Positions 12,470 to 24,739 of a stretch of 64,000 nucleotides of DNA are shown here, in pieces. Location: positions 5,704,001-5,768,000 of the forward strand of contig NC_135260.1 in NCBI RefSeq assembly GCF_964204865.1. Reading direction: 5' to 3'. Made by a program: the position numbers and the translations under genes. This DNA is from Styela clava (Eukaryota; Chordata; Ascidiacea; Stolidobranchia; Styelidae). The notes under the pieces are model-generated. The model was not told where the DNA came from, made no database searches, and saw only the letters and a program-made list of their open reading frames with translations. The first letter of the stretch is position 1. Every line of letters begins with the position of its first letter.

Positions 12470-15400
12470 ATGTGGAAACATTCAAAACTCTTCAAATGCA
12501 AGTGGTTGTTTATGCAGATAATTGGTGAGATCTTACTTACATTAAGTTTAGTTACACAGTCTGCTGTTACACAACCAACTGTGATGGGTATTATTAGTTG
12601 TTATTCGAAAGTTTCAAATTGATTACAATTACAGTTATTTGAAATTGTCTTACCAAATTATAATAAGCAACTTCTTTAAAATCAAATCGCGGAAAAATGA
12701 GGTTCTTTAACTTTTGTTTTCACAACATATTTCACATCCAGATTCAATATGAAAATATTATATAATTTTAACTACTTCGACTTTTAAATAACTCGAATGT
12801 TTAAAATAGGAATAATTAAGTTTTATACAATTATTCATGGATTTAAGAATCTGTAATACAATTGAAAAAGTATTAATGAAAAATATATTTGATTTATATA
12901 CTATTTTCAATTAAAAAAAAATGTTATACTGCAAATGAATAACTCAATTCCTTTTTAGCATTTAGTATTGGTCTGAATGAAGCAGCACAATGCACTGATT
13001 GTAAAGACACCATACTTGGAACAGAGAGCCAGAATACCACATATGGACCAAGTAATGAATACAACTGCAATTGTGATTGGACAATACCAACAAGTATGGA
13101 CACAGATCATGAAACTGCAGTTGTTCTGCTGCTACAAAATGTTTCACTGCCAATGACAACAATGAGTAGCAGTAGTCCGGACTGCACTGGAACGATCAGA
13201 TTCCCAAGTAAGTACAATACTTGAATATGCTAGATCCATTAAATACTAAATCACAATTATCGGTCGACAGACATGGCTGCAGTCAAGATTTTTCAAAAGG
13301 GGGTGTTTAAAATCATTAATAACCATGTAGAGCTGACGAAAACAATAGGCAGTTTTAACAAAAGTATGCATGTAAATTTGTACACAATAACAGCTGGTAC
13401 TCTTCTGGTTATCCTGTCTTTTTTAAAAGGGTCTTCTGGTTATCCTGTAATTTTTGAAAGGGGGAGGGCCAGGGATGGCCATTTCCGAATACTAAACTAT
13501 TCCGAATACATTCTAAAATAATGTTTTCGAATCTGGAATTCCGAATACATTCTAAAATCGAAAATAAAACATTTTTGTTTTAGTTCATTAAAACCCAGTA
13601 AATTAGGAAATAAGCTTCAAAAGGAATATCAGAATGAAGCCACAGACCAACAGTATATGTACACAAAGTAATTGATAGTTTATAGCTATCAATAAAAAAT
13701 AATAGCAACTTGCGACACAGTCAGTTTATTAAAATTATTCACTTTGTACAAATGACCATATGAAAAGATAGCCAAGGAGTTGGGGTGACGCTTTCTATTA
13801 TTGGTACCATGATATTACGATAATAGTCAAGTCTATTGACAAAAATACTACATGTATTCAGATAATTGTGTATATTTTCTGTGAGTAATCAAATTTATTG
13901 GCAATACAGGCAACTGAAACAAGCCACAACAATCGAAAATCCATTATGTCTTTAAAAATTCTAATATTTAAGCTTAGAGTATTCTACTACCTACCAGTAT
14001 ATTTGTATATTAATTTATGTTAACCAAATTGTTAATATGTGTAACATATTGTTGTGTTTGAAATTAGAAATAAATTAACAGAGAATAGATGACCACCACT
14101 GCCAGCCGCGCAGCCAGGATTTTCGAAATCGGAAATTCCCATTGCCGCCTGTAACACCCACCGCGATTCCGCGCTCGTTGAAAGAGCCGTCTTTTCAGCG
14201 TATAATGATCATCCTGTTACATAAAATATTCAATCCATGACAACTACGAGATTCTAAAATATCTTTATATATTAATTTAATGTGTACAACGTAACTCGCG
14301 GTTGCTTCTTCTTACGTCAAAAAAAAACATTATTATTCGGTCCACAGCGATCTGTGACCTAAAACTACGAGATAAACCGCCTGATGTATTTAATTTTAAT
14401 ACGTATTTTTGCAAACTTGCCAACTCGGTATCGCCGTTAGAAAAATCTCAAATAATGATATAAAATCCTGTTAAGTGTAGTGTATAATTCATTTCATACA
14501 ATGAATATACATACAAAGTTGAGCAGTAAATTAAAAATACATATTTATTGCCGCGATTATGCCACCTGTTAAAAGAGTCGACTTTTACAACAAATAATAT
14601 AACAACGAATATATATTTTTCTGTTGTGCAAAGTGATGGTTCGTGACCGATACGGGCCTATTTAAAATGTCTTGTTTTATTAATTTAATTGTCTCCAATT
14701 TAACCTTCGGTTGCGTCGACAAAATAAAATCCTCACCACTCTTATATACCATTGCAATCCGCGATCATAAGAATAAAAACGTGTGGTAAACTGCCCGATT
14801 AAATAATGTTCAGATCCGTATTTTGCGAATTCGGCAAATATTTAGATGTAGGCCTACTTGTTAACAGTGACTCCACTCCACTCAATCGAAATGCTGACAC
14901 TCTGATTATTTTTAGATAAAACCGTTCGAAAAATCCATAAATCTGCTGTAACATCTCAGAGTAAAATTTATTTCATCACAATAAAATTGATTGAATATAC
15001 TTTGGATTAATTATATTAAATACATCCTCACAAACCGGGAAAAAGTCGCGTTTCAAATATTCGACGGCAATTCAAAGTAATGAATAATCAGGCAAATCCC
15101 GCCCTCAATTCGTGACGATATGTTTCTAAACGCCCGACCAAACATAATATGTACGGTAGGCCCACAAAATTTTGCGATTTTCCCTGCCTAGAAAAGCATT
15201 TTATAAATTTTCACGGGTTTCAATAAAACTTATATTGTTTGCGGTTTTATTTTCAGTATTTTAAATTGCCGCTTTACAATCAAAAAGTTGCGTTGTCTTC
15301 AGAAACTCGCCGCCGATGATTGTATTTACCAGATTCACAATTCTGTGCGCGTACGTTATCGTGGAACAAATTTGTGGAAAATTTTCGTTTTAGAGAAAGT

Positions 15401-16461
15401 AACACAAACGTAAAAGCGTTTACGGCCCAAATAACACGTTACGCTGATGGGTGATGAAAACAATCACGCGCAAGTTTCTATCGAGAATGTTTTCATTCAA
15501 CGGAAACGTCTTGGAAGCGGCGTCGAAAATGTGTGACGTCACACAAATATTCGATATTCTTATGAACGCTAATTCCGATATTCGAATGACGAGATATTCG
15601 AATACATTCGAATACTTTATTCGAATTGGCCATCCCTGGGGAGGGCGTTGAACCTGAAACCCCTATCTGACTGCGCTACTGTCTACAAATATCAGATTTC
15701 CTGGTACCACTAATAATTTATTCAAAAATACTAATGTGCTTTTTACAGGCACTGATGGACACAGTTGTTATTTCACAAGCAACTACTGTCTTGTATTTGC
15801 AACTGCATCAACCATTTGCAACATCAGCAAAATCAGAAAGAAAATTTCAGTTGCAAATCACACCTGTGATTCAATCATTCCATGGAATAAAGCTGGAGGA
15901 GGCCCATACAAGATACAATACTATGCAGGAAACCATGCTGGTTACACAAAATACTTCACAATACAATACCTTGTGGTGGACTGCAGATCTCCAACAGCCA
16001 CTTTTAAACCAAGTATCGGTAAGTCATAAATAGCAAAGAAACATTTAGTTCAGCAGTAAAACATCCAAACCTAAAAATGAACTTTTTTCTTTCAAATTAC
16101 AGCAACAACAAATGGATGGGAAACAACAACAAAAAATTCAGAAGAAATTTCAACAACACTAAAAGATGAACAAATTTCAAAGGATAAAAGTAATGAAAGT
16201 TGATTTGTCAAAACAATAGCAATAATCCAATACACAATGACATTAAATTTAAACTTATTATAAATTCCAGTTACCAAAGCTGCGCAGCAAACAACAATAT
16301 CGGATTCAGACAGAACTGTATCTCATTCTACAACTGATTTGGACAAAAACGCCACCGTTACCACGGGAACCAATGGAAGTTCTGCTTCACTGATGATCGG
16401 AATTCCAGTGTCAGGAATAGTTGGTTTTATCTTTGCAGCTTTGTCAATGTTTTTCATATAA
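12470..16461 (+). CDS. Unit C: tailless CUB-like membrane protein
   Basis: Exons 12470-12524, 12959-13207, 15749-16018, 16103-16189, 16271-16461; predicted 283 residues. Signal peptide MWKHSKLFKCKW, complete CUB-like domain (CTDCKDT variable triplet, NCNCDWTIPTS, SCYF, TCDSIIPW, VVDC), then a stalk in two exons (NGWETTTK, then a Thr/Ser-rich part) and a helix SLMIGIPVSGIVGFIFAAL. Where units E and H read ATA CAA AG|GT, this copy has ATA TAA, so translation stops at 16459-16461 directly after the helix. No tail exon exists before the next unit; a hAT-type element and unrelated sequence occupy that place. Intron 2 is about 2.5 kb because of a hAT insertion. The product should be a membrane-anchored ectodomain with no signalling tail, which could act as a decoy or co-receptor (inference), or the gene may be decaying. 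Confidence 0.82.
13470..15638. mobile_element. hAT-type element in intron 2 of unit C
   Basis: 2,169 bp with perfect 12-bp inverted ends CAGGGATGGCCA and TGGCCATCCCTG, flanked on both sides by GGGAGGGC (13462-13469 and 15639-15646), a perfect 8-bp target duplication. Sub-terminal regions hold repeated TTCGAAT/GAATAC words, plausible transposase sites. No long frame, so non-autonomous. The same intron in units B and F lacks it. Confidence 0.9.
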
Positions 16462-19400
16462 AGGTAACAAGTAAAACAACACATAGTAGCAATATTCTCC
16501 TCGCAATACTTTCACTTTTTATATTGTTATTGAATATTGCATTGCATTTACAATATTGTTTTAAGAATTAAGTATTCATATATCCTCACATATAAGCCGA
16601 ACCCCTAAAAACTGACTGCTGAATTTATAAAATTTTGCATGGAAGCCGACATTACAAATCGTGACACGCCGTATGTACCTATCACAGCAAATGGTTGCAG
16701 AAAAGAATTATTAAAAATGAAAAACTTTTATTGTTCTGTTTTACTTTTTCTTAAAATCGATAGGAATTGTTTCAAAATCATTTCAATCCATCCTCACTAT
16801 CGCTTATCGTATCACTATCGTATAGAACAGGGTGGTCCAAACCCGGTCCCGGCGCTCCATTATCTGTCACCAAGTTTTTGGATGGTTTTAGCATGATCTA
16901 GCTTGATATGGGACAGTTTAATGATCAATGTGTTTGGACAATAAATTGTTTGATTTGTATTGCACTGTTTACCTATTCCTGGATCTATTGTGGCCCACGA
17001 ACAATACAAAAATGATAGTGTGGCCCGTGAATTATAGTAACAAAACAGCTGTTTCAACGATTCTATTCTTTATGTAACAAAATTTATTGTGAGATACGTG
17101 TAGACTAAATTATATTATAATCTGAGAAGTTAAAAATTCACAATTACTCGTTTAATAAGCCTATAATTTAATTATAATTATAATATGCCAACAAAACACA
17201 GAACAGTTTATGCTAATTGCAAAGGGTTCAACGGCGCCGAAAATATTCAAATGGAATTTTTCGAGATGCAATGGAATGAGAAAATAAATCTCTATTCCAT
17301 TCCATAGATGTATAGAATGCTTGATTTTTAATATAAAAAGCATCATCCGTTCAGTTTTAAACTTTCTAAATATATGTGCGACCCGCCAATGACTTGCAAC
17401 CTTTAATTTTGGCCCGCGAGCGACAAAAGGTTGCCAACCCCTGAAGTAGATAATTAATAAATTGACCAATCAAGATCTTTTGCTTGAGATGCCAAGATTA
17501 CTATGCTTCTGAGACAATACCAGCCTACTCTCAATAAAAATAAACTTAATAGTGCAATTACAAACAAACACTCGAGAACCACTGAATAATAAATTAATTG
17601 ACCACGGATGAGTATAATTGTAAATTTACGATTATTTCGTTTTATGACCATTTGATAACTGGCAAATGTCAGTATTTTTACAAGTTTTTTCATAGCATTA
17701 AACTTGAAAATGCTTAGAACTACATTAAAGGAATACTTGCCTGATTTCTTTTTGTTTCTCTTTTAATTTTTCAACTTCCTCTCCTCACAAATATGTTGTT
17801 ACACAGATTCTGCAAAATGAATGAAATAAATTATACATAAATCTAATAAAATTTTGCAGTTTTTATCTACAAAAGTCTTCTTCTGGTTCGTAACTTAAGA
17901 TTTATTCAACGTAAGAAGCAGGTCATAGTATTAACACTTTTCACTACAATCAAGGCTCAAGAAAAGCAGTCAATGGAAGCTAACGAGAATACAACCTAAT
18001 AACACATCTTCGTTGTTAAAATACTATAATAACTTGTTAACCAAGCTCATGTTACAAACTATATCTCTCCAGCCTAAGCTGTAAAAAAACAGCCAGTGAG
18101 ACATATAAGATTATTAAAATTATAAAGAGCATAATCCTTGCAGTTCAGCAAACTCTAAGGAATACATAACCAATTGGGATAAGTTTAGGAATGAATTGTT
18201 AAGTAGAACAAAAAGAGAAGAAAATGAAACCGAAATCTATGGGGACAAAACTAATCTAACAGGTATTAATAAGCTGTCCAACATATATTGAATATTGTAT
18301 TAAAAATTGTATTCTTCTATTCTTGAATAATTCAATATAGATTGCGGAGCAAGGCAATGTTCCCTGAAGTCTGAATTGTATTAGGAGAGAGATAAGCAAC
18401 ATTTATGAATCTGATTCTTATATATGTTCAATGTAATGAAAAAAACCTGACTGAAGTATATAAAAATATGAATGAGGGGAACCACTACCCGATTACCTCA
18501 ATAAAAGGGAAAATAAATGTGGCTGATGAGTCAGTTAATCTACCATTTATGGTGACTGTGGATATGGTCTCACCCAAAAACACATGCCCACTTTAAAAAA
18601 TTTATCAAACCACAATAGACAGATTGAAATATTGAGCGTGAGAATTCCAGAAGTTTGAATTAGAAAATAAGTATTTACACAATAAATTTATTGAATGACC
18701 CACGTGTAGAGTAGACTGTAGGTTAGGTCAACTGCCACCATTGAGAATTGATTTTTTAAATGATTGTTCAACTACATTTTAAATTCTAACTATTCATTAA
18801 TAATTAATTTTAGATATTATTATAATTTGTTGTAAAATAATGTTATTTGTATACCAGTGGACATAAACTTTATGTATTCTAAATATACACATTTTCGATA
18901 AGGTGCATGCCACATTAATTTCCTAAATTAAACCTCAAATTATTGGGCACTCACGACTAGTTTGGCTGATCTAACAAACAAGTTATGAATAATGCTCAAC
19001 AAGAAATATTTTTCCACCCAAGCATTTTGAAATGTTTGATCTTTTCGCAAACTTCTCTATGTTTTACAGACATTATATTGCTATCCAAAAATCCAACTAA
19101 ACTAAATTAATAATTATCAGTAGAGGTTACGCGAGACTAACTTCCAATTCTTGGGCTAATGAATCCGTGTGCGTATAATGCAAAGATGCTGTAGCAGGAA
19201 TAAAACTACCATAATATGACATTCAAAATCCTGCTGCACACTAACACAAATATATTTCTGTAACGTTTCGTCCGACCAAAATTAGAATTCCTCAGACAAG
19301 TAGTTTACAACAATGATAATTGATAATTACAATTAGCAGTTGGGTCATTTAGCAAGTAAAAAACATACAACTGATATTTGCTTTCGCTTTCCCCACTCAC

Positions 19401-19992
19401 AACAAACTGAAGTCAAACAACAGTCATTATTATGACATAAATCGATGTACAGATAATAATAAATTTAATAGGCAATTTGAGTTTTTATCCGATAAAAGTG
19501 AGGTCATTGAAGGACCAATACACCAACTTGTAAGTTTTAGTGTATTTATATGAAGTGAGATGATACATACAATTAAAAAAAGTGCCAATATTGCCAAAGT
19601 GTAAGACACGCGGGGCAAGATTAACATTATGCAGAAATAGAAGGTTAACTCAATATCAAGTTAATGTATTATCAAAATAGCCCCAGTCATGTGACTATGG
19701 AAGAAATCTCATTCAAATTTTTTGTAGGTTTGCTATTTCAATAGTATCTTGTAGCCTAGCCTATGAAGTAATTTCTCCATTTCTGAACACTGAACCCCAT
19801 TTCAGTCACCTTACTACCTTATACTCATCAATCAATAGCAAAAAAAACAGTATTGAATCTGCCTGGTTGCCCTGTGATTCAAATGTCAGATTTATTACTT
19901 ACGAGGAAATGATCACAAACCTACAAGATGCCAAGATAACATGTGAGATGTGACACAAGTAGATGATCATCGAGCTTTAGTGTTATGATAGT
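16462..19992. other. Spacer C-D; site of the missing tail exon
   Basis: 16462-16600 still aligns with the intron that precedes the tail exon in E and H. The tail exon and proximal 3' flank are absent, and paralogy resumes near 17450. 17860-20000 is ordinary shared spacer. No gene seen. Confidence 0.65.
16828..17443. mobile_element. hAT-type non-autonomous element after unit C
   Basis: Left end CAGGGTGGTCCAAACC, right end GGTTGCCAACCCCTG, with TGGCCCGTGA/GGCCCGCGAG sub-terminal motifs typical of this group. I could not find a clean 8-bp duplication, so the insertion may be linked to a deletion. No intact frame inside. Confidence 0.55.
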
Positions 19993-20262
19993 GTTATGAT
20001 ATTTCGCCCACATGTTTAAATCTAATAATGAATATCAAGTCAGTAATCATTACTTAGTAGCAACCAGAGAGGTGTTTCATAGTCACCGATTCACATTAAC
20101 AGAAGAGATTCTGAATATAAATCAGAAGCTTGTTACATTAAGTGTTAGGACAGGTCTTGTATTTTGTCAGTTGGATTTCGTCTTTATCTATGTTAGTACT
20201 GCGTAATGAATCAAGTGATTGAAGAAACAAAGCAGAGAGAAGCTTCTGAAGATAAACTCAAC
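19993..20262 (+). promoter_or_regulatory. Promoter and 5' leader of unit D
   Basis: gttatgatatttcgcccaca, TATA-like AATATAAAT at 20114-20122, acceptor-like AG at 20195-20196. The leader is shortened before the start codon: the keeper sequence AGAAGTTTAAAGAAG is partly missing. Confidence 0.58.
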
Positions 20263-22635
20263 ATGTGGAAACATTCAAAACTCTTCAATTGCAAATGGTT
20301 GTTTATGCAGATAATTGGTGAGATTTTGCTTACCGATACATAAAAGTTACACCTGAAAAAATAAGTTGCCATTTGTCAAACAAAAACATAATAGCCTGAA
20401 GAATTCTCATCCGAAGTCATTTAATGGAATAATAATTTTAATACTAGATTTTCATTATTATGGGATTGCTCAATTGTTTAAAAATAGGAATAATAAAGTT
20501 TTATATAATAACCTTGAATAACCATCAAAAGTATTTGCAAGATATTTCAATTTGATTAAAAAACTTATTTCTTTGTAGCACTAAGCATCAGTCTGAATGA
20601 AGCAGCACCATGCACTGATTGCTCCCATTCAATACTTGGAACAGAGAGCAAGAATATCAAATATGGACCAAGTAATGAACACAACTGCAACTGTGATTGG
20701 ACAATACCAACAAGTATGGACACAAATCATGAAACTGCAGTTGTTCTGTTGTTACAAAATGTTTCACTGCCAAGAACAATTGGTACTGGAAGTACAGAAT
20801 GCTCTGGAGCAATCAGATTTCCAAGTAAGCCGTATACTATACTATTTTACTAATACTATTCTAATATGAAGGAACAATAAAAAAACACATTAGTAAATAC
20901 ATAATTGTATCAATACTTTTACAGGCACTGATTCTCACAGATGTGATTTTGCAAGAAACAACTGTTTTGCATCTGCAACTGCATCAACCATTTGCAACAT
21001 CAACAAAATCAGAGAGAAAATTCCAGTTGCAAATCACACCTGTGATTCAATCATTCCATGGAATGAAGCTGGGGGAAGTCCATATGAGATACGATATTAT
21101 GCAAAAAACTTTGCTGGTTACACGAAATACTTCACAATTCAATATCTTGTGATAGATTGTAGATCTTCAACAACCACACCAAAACCAGGTAAGCAATATA
21201 CTTTACTGTTCGCAAATCTACACCAACACACATTTTTCTTATTCTCATACAAAGGTTAAATTTATATTCAGCAACAACAATGCAACAGAAACAAACAACA
21301 AAGGTTCCATTAACACTTGCAAGAATTATATGTGAAACAACAACTTTTGAAACCGCCAAAACTACTGGTATGAATGAATTAACAAGTTCAAGATTAATTT
21401 TGTATGTGAATAATCGATTAGGCAAACAAAATTAGTTACCTCCATATTGGTACACACACTTCTGGAGTGCCGTTGTTTTTAAGATTAGATACAGTTTGTA
21501 TGTAAACAACAGACTCGTGTGCAATGTTTGGCAGTTTAACACAGGGTGGCAAAATTGGGTACTCCCGTAGTATATGTATAATGGTAGGGTTAGGTCGTTT
21601 TTTTCCAATTTTCCAATATTCCAATATTCTAGTTCTATTACTATTTCGGGAACTGTCTATGTTAGACAAGTGAATATACCCCCTGCCCATAGACTTCAGT
21701 CCCTTTACACAAGTTATTTACCTACAAAATCAGTTACCTCCATATTGGTACAAGTACTTCTGGAGCGCACAAAATTGGGTAGGCAATGCCGAACCTTCCA
21801 AACAATAGTAGATCCTTACTCAGAGGTGACTGCTTGTTGTGGCCTTGTTGAGTGCGTAAGGCGCATAATTAGTCTTATAAAACGATTCAAAAATTGTGTA
21901 AAATTACAAGAAGCATAATAATTTAATTCTAGAAATGGCTACAAACACAAAACAAACTGCCAGTGATAAAAAATGTATTGAAAACTCAGATTCTACATCC
22001 CTAACAATGATTGCAGTAGGTGCAGCATCAGGATTAATTGTCGGAATCATCATTGGAGTTCTGACAACTTGCTTGATGCAGAGGTGAAATTACAGTTTCG
22101 TAAAATTAAGATATTTTAAGGTTAATATACTATTCAGTTTAGCTTGCTTGATGCTCAAAAAATTAAACACCTTCAAAACCTTCTCTAAGGGCTAACCAAT
22201 GCAATATCACCAGAATTTTGTTATTACTGAAAAGAATGTTTTTATTTTTGACGGAGATTGCCTTTTACACTCATTTGGTGGACAATCTGCTCAATACAAA
22301 ACAAAAAATCTTTATTTTGTATCATTTCAAATAAAATTAGTGAAACAAATAAAATTACATTGTTATTCCAGTCAAATAAATTATAAAAAGATCAGCGCAC
22401 CATAACACACATTATCAAAATTTATAGATTCTTGAGAAAAAAGAAATTGAAAAACTCAATGAAAACGCAGAGCAGTCAACAGCATCAATATAACGCCATG
22501 AAAAATGCAGCATATGAAAATCATGAACCAGCTTCAAACGAAAACGGATACGAAGTTATAATTCCAGTTGATAATAAGAATGAAAGACCATATGAAGAGA
22601 TAAAATGTGGGAAGGAATCTGAATATGAAAAATAA
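20263..22635 (+). CDS. Unit D: divergent CUB-like receptor, intact
   Basis: Six exons: 20263-20317, 20579-20824, 20925-21188, 21272-21367, 21933-22083, 22428-22635; predicted 339 residues. Signal peptide MWKHSKLFNCKW and a standard ten-cysteine CUB-like domain (NCNCDWTIPTS, RCDF, TCDSIIPW, VIDC). The later part is the most divergent in the array: a stalk in two exons with an extra cysteine (IICETTT), a helix of different sequence (AASGLIVGIIIGVL), a basic juxtamembrane RFLRKKKLK, and a tail with only one diverged module (NGYEVI) plus AAYENH, PYEEIK and SEYEK. Tyrosine spacing is kept although the sequence is not. The intron between the stalk exons holds MITE copies. All junctions are GT-AG and in phase. 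Confidence 0.85.
21421..21471. mobile_element. MITE family 1, right-end fragment
   Basis: Only the terminal part is present (acaaaattagttacctccat through cttctggagtgcc), in the intron of unit D just before a full copy. Confidence 0.5.
21558..21768. mobile_element. MITE family 1 in intron of unit D
   Basis: Ends GGTACTCCCGTAGTATATG and CTTCTGGAGCGC; the interior matches family members elsewhere (actgtctatgttag, cctgcccatag). Non-coding. Confidence 0.72.
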
Positions 22636-24739
22636 GAGAAGAAATAAGCTCTATCAAAGCATTTTTTAGCTAATCACATGAAGACAATAAGAATGATGTG
22701 ACTCCATCAATTAGTCACTGGAAACTATATAAACAAACATGAACAAGAAAGTATAGTTCTCTTCCTCAAAATGAGCTATATTTGTTTGAGTTATTGAGTT
22801 ATTTTATACTGTTATACTGTAATTTTATCATTTATTTTTGTCAATCCATCATTTTCATAATGCAATATTGCATGTCAGTTACATCATCATTCACCACAAT
22901 ATTATTTCGTAATGCTTGCGTGGGTGATATGGCTCAGCCAGTAAAACCCTTTTCCAGCCATTATGCTCTAATGGGCTTCAGTACTCTTTGGTGTTGCATT
23001 CCGGGACTGGAAGTGCTTTGAAGCGATTTTTAACTTTTTATTGCTTTATTATGTTGTCATGTAACATGAGAAATAAGTTTAGACATGACGCTAAGTGTTA
23101 GTTATATGAATAGCATCGTTTTGAAAATGGCAAGTCAGTCGTGCATGAACTTGATGATGAAGGAAGCTGTGACAGTTTAGTTAGATACACCCTAAAACAG
23201 CAAGGAGTCCAGCAATTCTCCTGCAAATAGTTATCTTCCTTAGAATTCGAACCTGCGATAATCAGAGGTGCAAACATAATTTTAAAGCTTAGCTGACTCC
23301 CATTTCACACAAATATTACTATTACAGCATGAAATGACAAATTTCACAAAAACGAATAGTAGTTTCCAATATTCCAACTGTACTAGTGTTATATAAATAA
23401 AGTACATATCAAATATAAGAAAAAGACTTTGCTTCATGGGGCTGAACAAGGCTTTGCACAATGTACTGCTGGGATCGGTACTTAAGTGATTAGTTTACCT
23501 TTGACTGGCTAAGGTTGACCATGAATGAGTCCCCTAAGATCTGCTTCTGCCACAATGGCTAATCAATAAGATGTCATAGATAGGTGTTGTAACAATTAAA
23601 ATTTTACCAGATGCTCACAACACTTTTTTTATTCAGAAAAATTTTCAGACATGATCTTAAACATTAGTTTTCTAGGAATTTGCTAGCTATTTGTCAGTTT
23701 TTAGTTGTGTTTTCCAAATTTCAGGTATGAATCAAATATTTCAATAGAAAATTTGTCTTCTGAAGAGTTTAAGTTTAGTTGCATCAATCAAAAATCAATA
23801 TTGTAAATCAGCAACAGATAATATAACAAGCTAATATATAATAATATAACAAACACTCTCAATATCAGCATCAAACATTTTACAATGGTGAGGCTTAGAA
23901 TATATTTTTTCTGAAGTCAAGGGTCAGGGAGACATCCATTTTATTTTTAAAACCATAGTATATTTGGCGCTCCAGAAGTATGTGTACCGATATGGAGGAA
24001 ACTAATTTTGTTTACCTATTTTACATCAAGTTGTGTAAAGGGGCGGAAGCCTATGTGCAGGGAGTATATTCACTTGGCTAACACAAACAGTCCCCGAACT
24101 CGAAAAAGAACTATAATAAGGAAAATCAGAATAAAATTCTGGCCTAACTATAACCTGGTACACATACTACGGGAGTACCGAGAGAAAGTTCGTATATTCA
24201 GAAAGATTGAATTATATTTGCAATATGGTAGGTTCATAGTGTTGGCGTTGGTATATTATATTCTTAACTTCATGCTATTATTATTAGAAAGTTGCCATGC
24301 CATTATTATGATAATCAACCCACACGTCCATCAAGGAAACAATAAAAAAAAGCCAAAATAATGAAAGGAATCCAAATAATGATAATCAACCCACACCTCT
24401 CATCAAGGAAATGATCAAGAAAAGCCAAAAAAAAATTATAAAAAGAACGACTCAGACTTGAACTGAGACTCATGCCTATATTCATGCCATTGCCTGATTT
24501 GATACGACACATATAATTCGATGTGCATTGATGTAACAAGAATAATGAGCAAAACAAGAGTTGAATATAACAGATAGAATGCATATCCTCTTATAATATA
24601 CAGTTAGTGGAAGCTACACGAACGCCTGAATGACACAACTGTCAACATATGATAAAGGAAATTAAAATTACTATAATGTACACAATGTGATAAGGAAATG
24701 ACAGACCTATATTCAATTAACTACAGACAACAGTTTACA
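22636..24739. other. Spacer D-E, unlike the other spacers
   Basis: This spacer has neither the standard 3' flank after ~22.8 kb nor the TTTCGCCCACAT promoter module. It contains one full MITE (23966-24179). Short frames at 22782-23021, 24008-24361 and 24315-24584 (minus) have no recognisable domain, and one crosses the MITE; none is called. Confidence 0.5.
23966..24179. mobile_element. MITE family 1, full length, reverse orientation
   Basis: 214 bp, GGCGCTCCAGAAGTATGTG at the left, CATACTACGGGAGTACC at the right. This copy shows both ends of the ~23-bp imperfect inverted repeat clearly and is useful as the reference copy for the window. Confidence 0.78.

Noticed and set aside
12416-12622. 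Longer N-terminus for unit C (KQSKEKFKEASEDKLN before MWKH) and read-through into intron 1
   Set aside because: The frame has no ATG before MWKH, is closed by TGA just upstream, and the 3' part lies after the conserved GTGAG donor.
22921-22996. tRNA-like look of the stretch tgggtgatatggctcagcc
   Set aside because: No cloverleaf could be drawn and no A/B box pair at the right spacing.
24315-24584. 89-residue minus-strand frame in spacer D-E
   Set aside because: Low-complexity Ser/Leu-rich, contains no recognisable domain and crosses a local duplication; no splice or promoter support.
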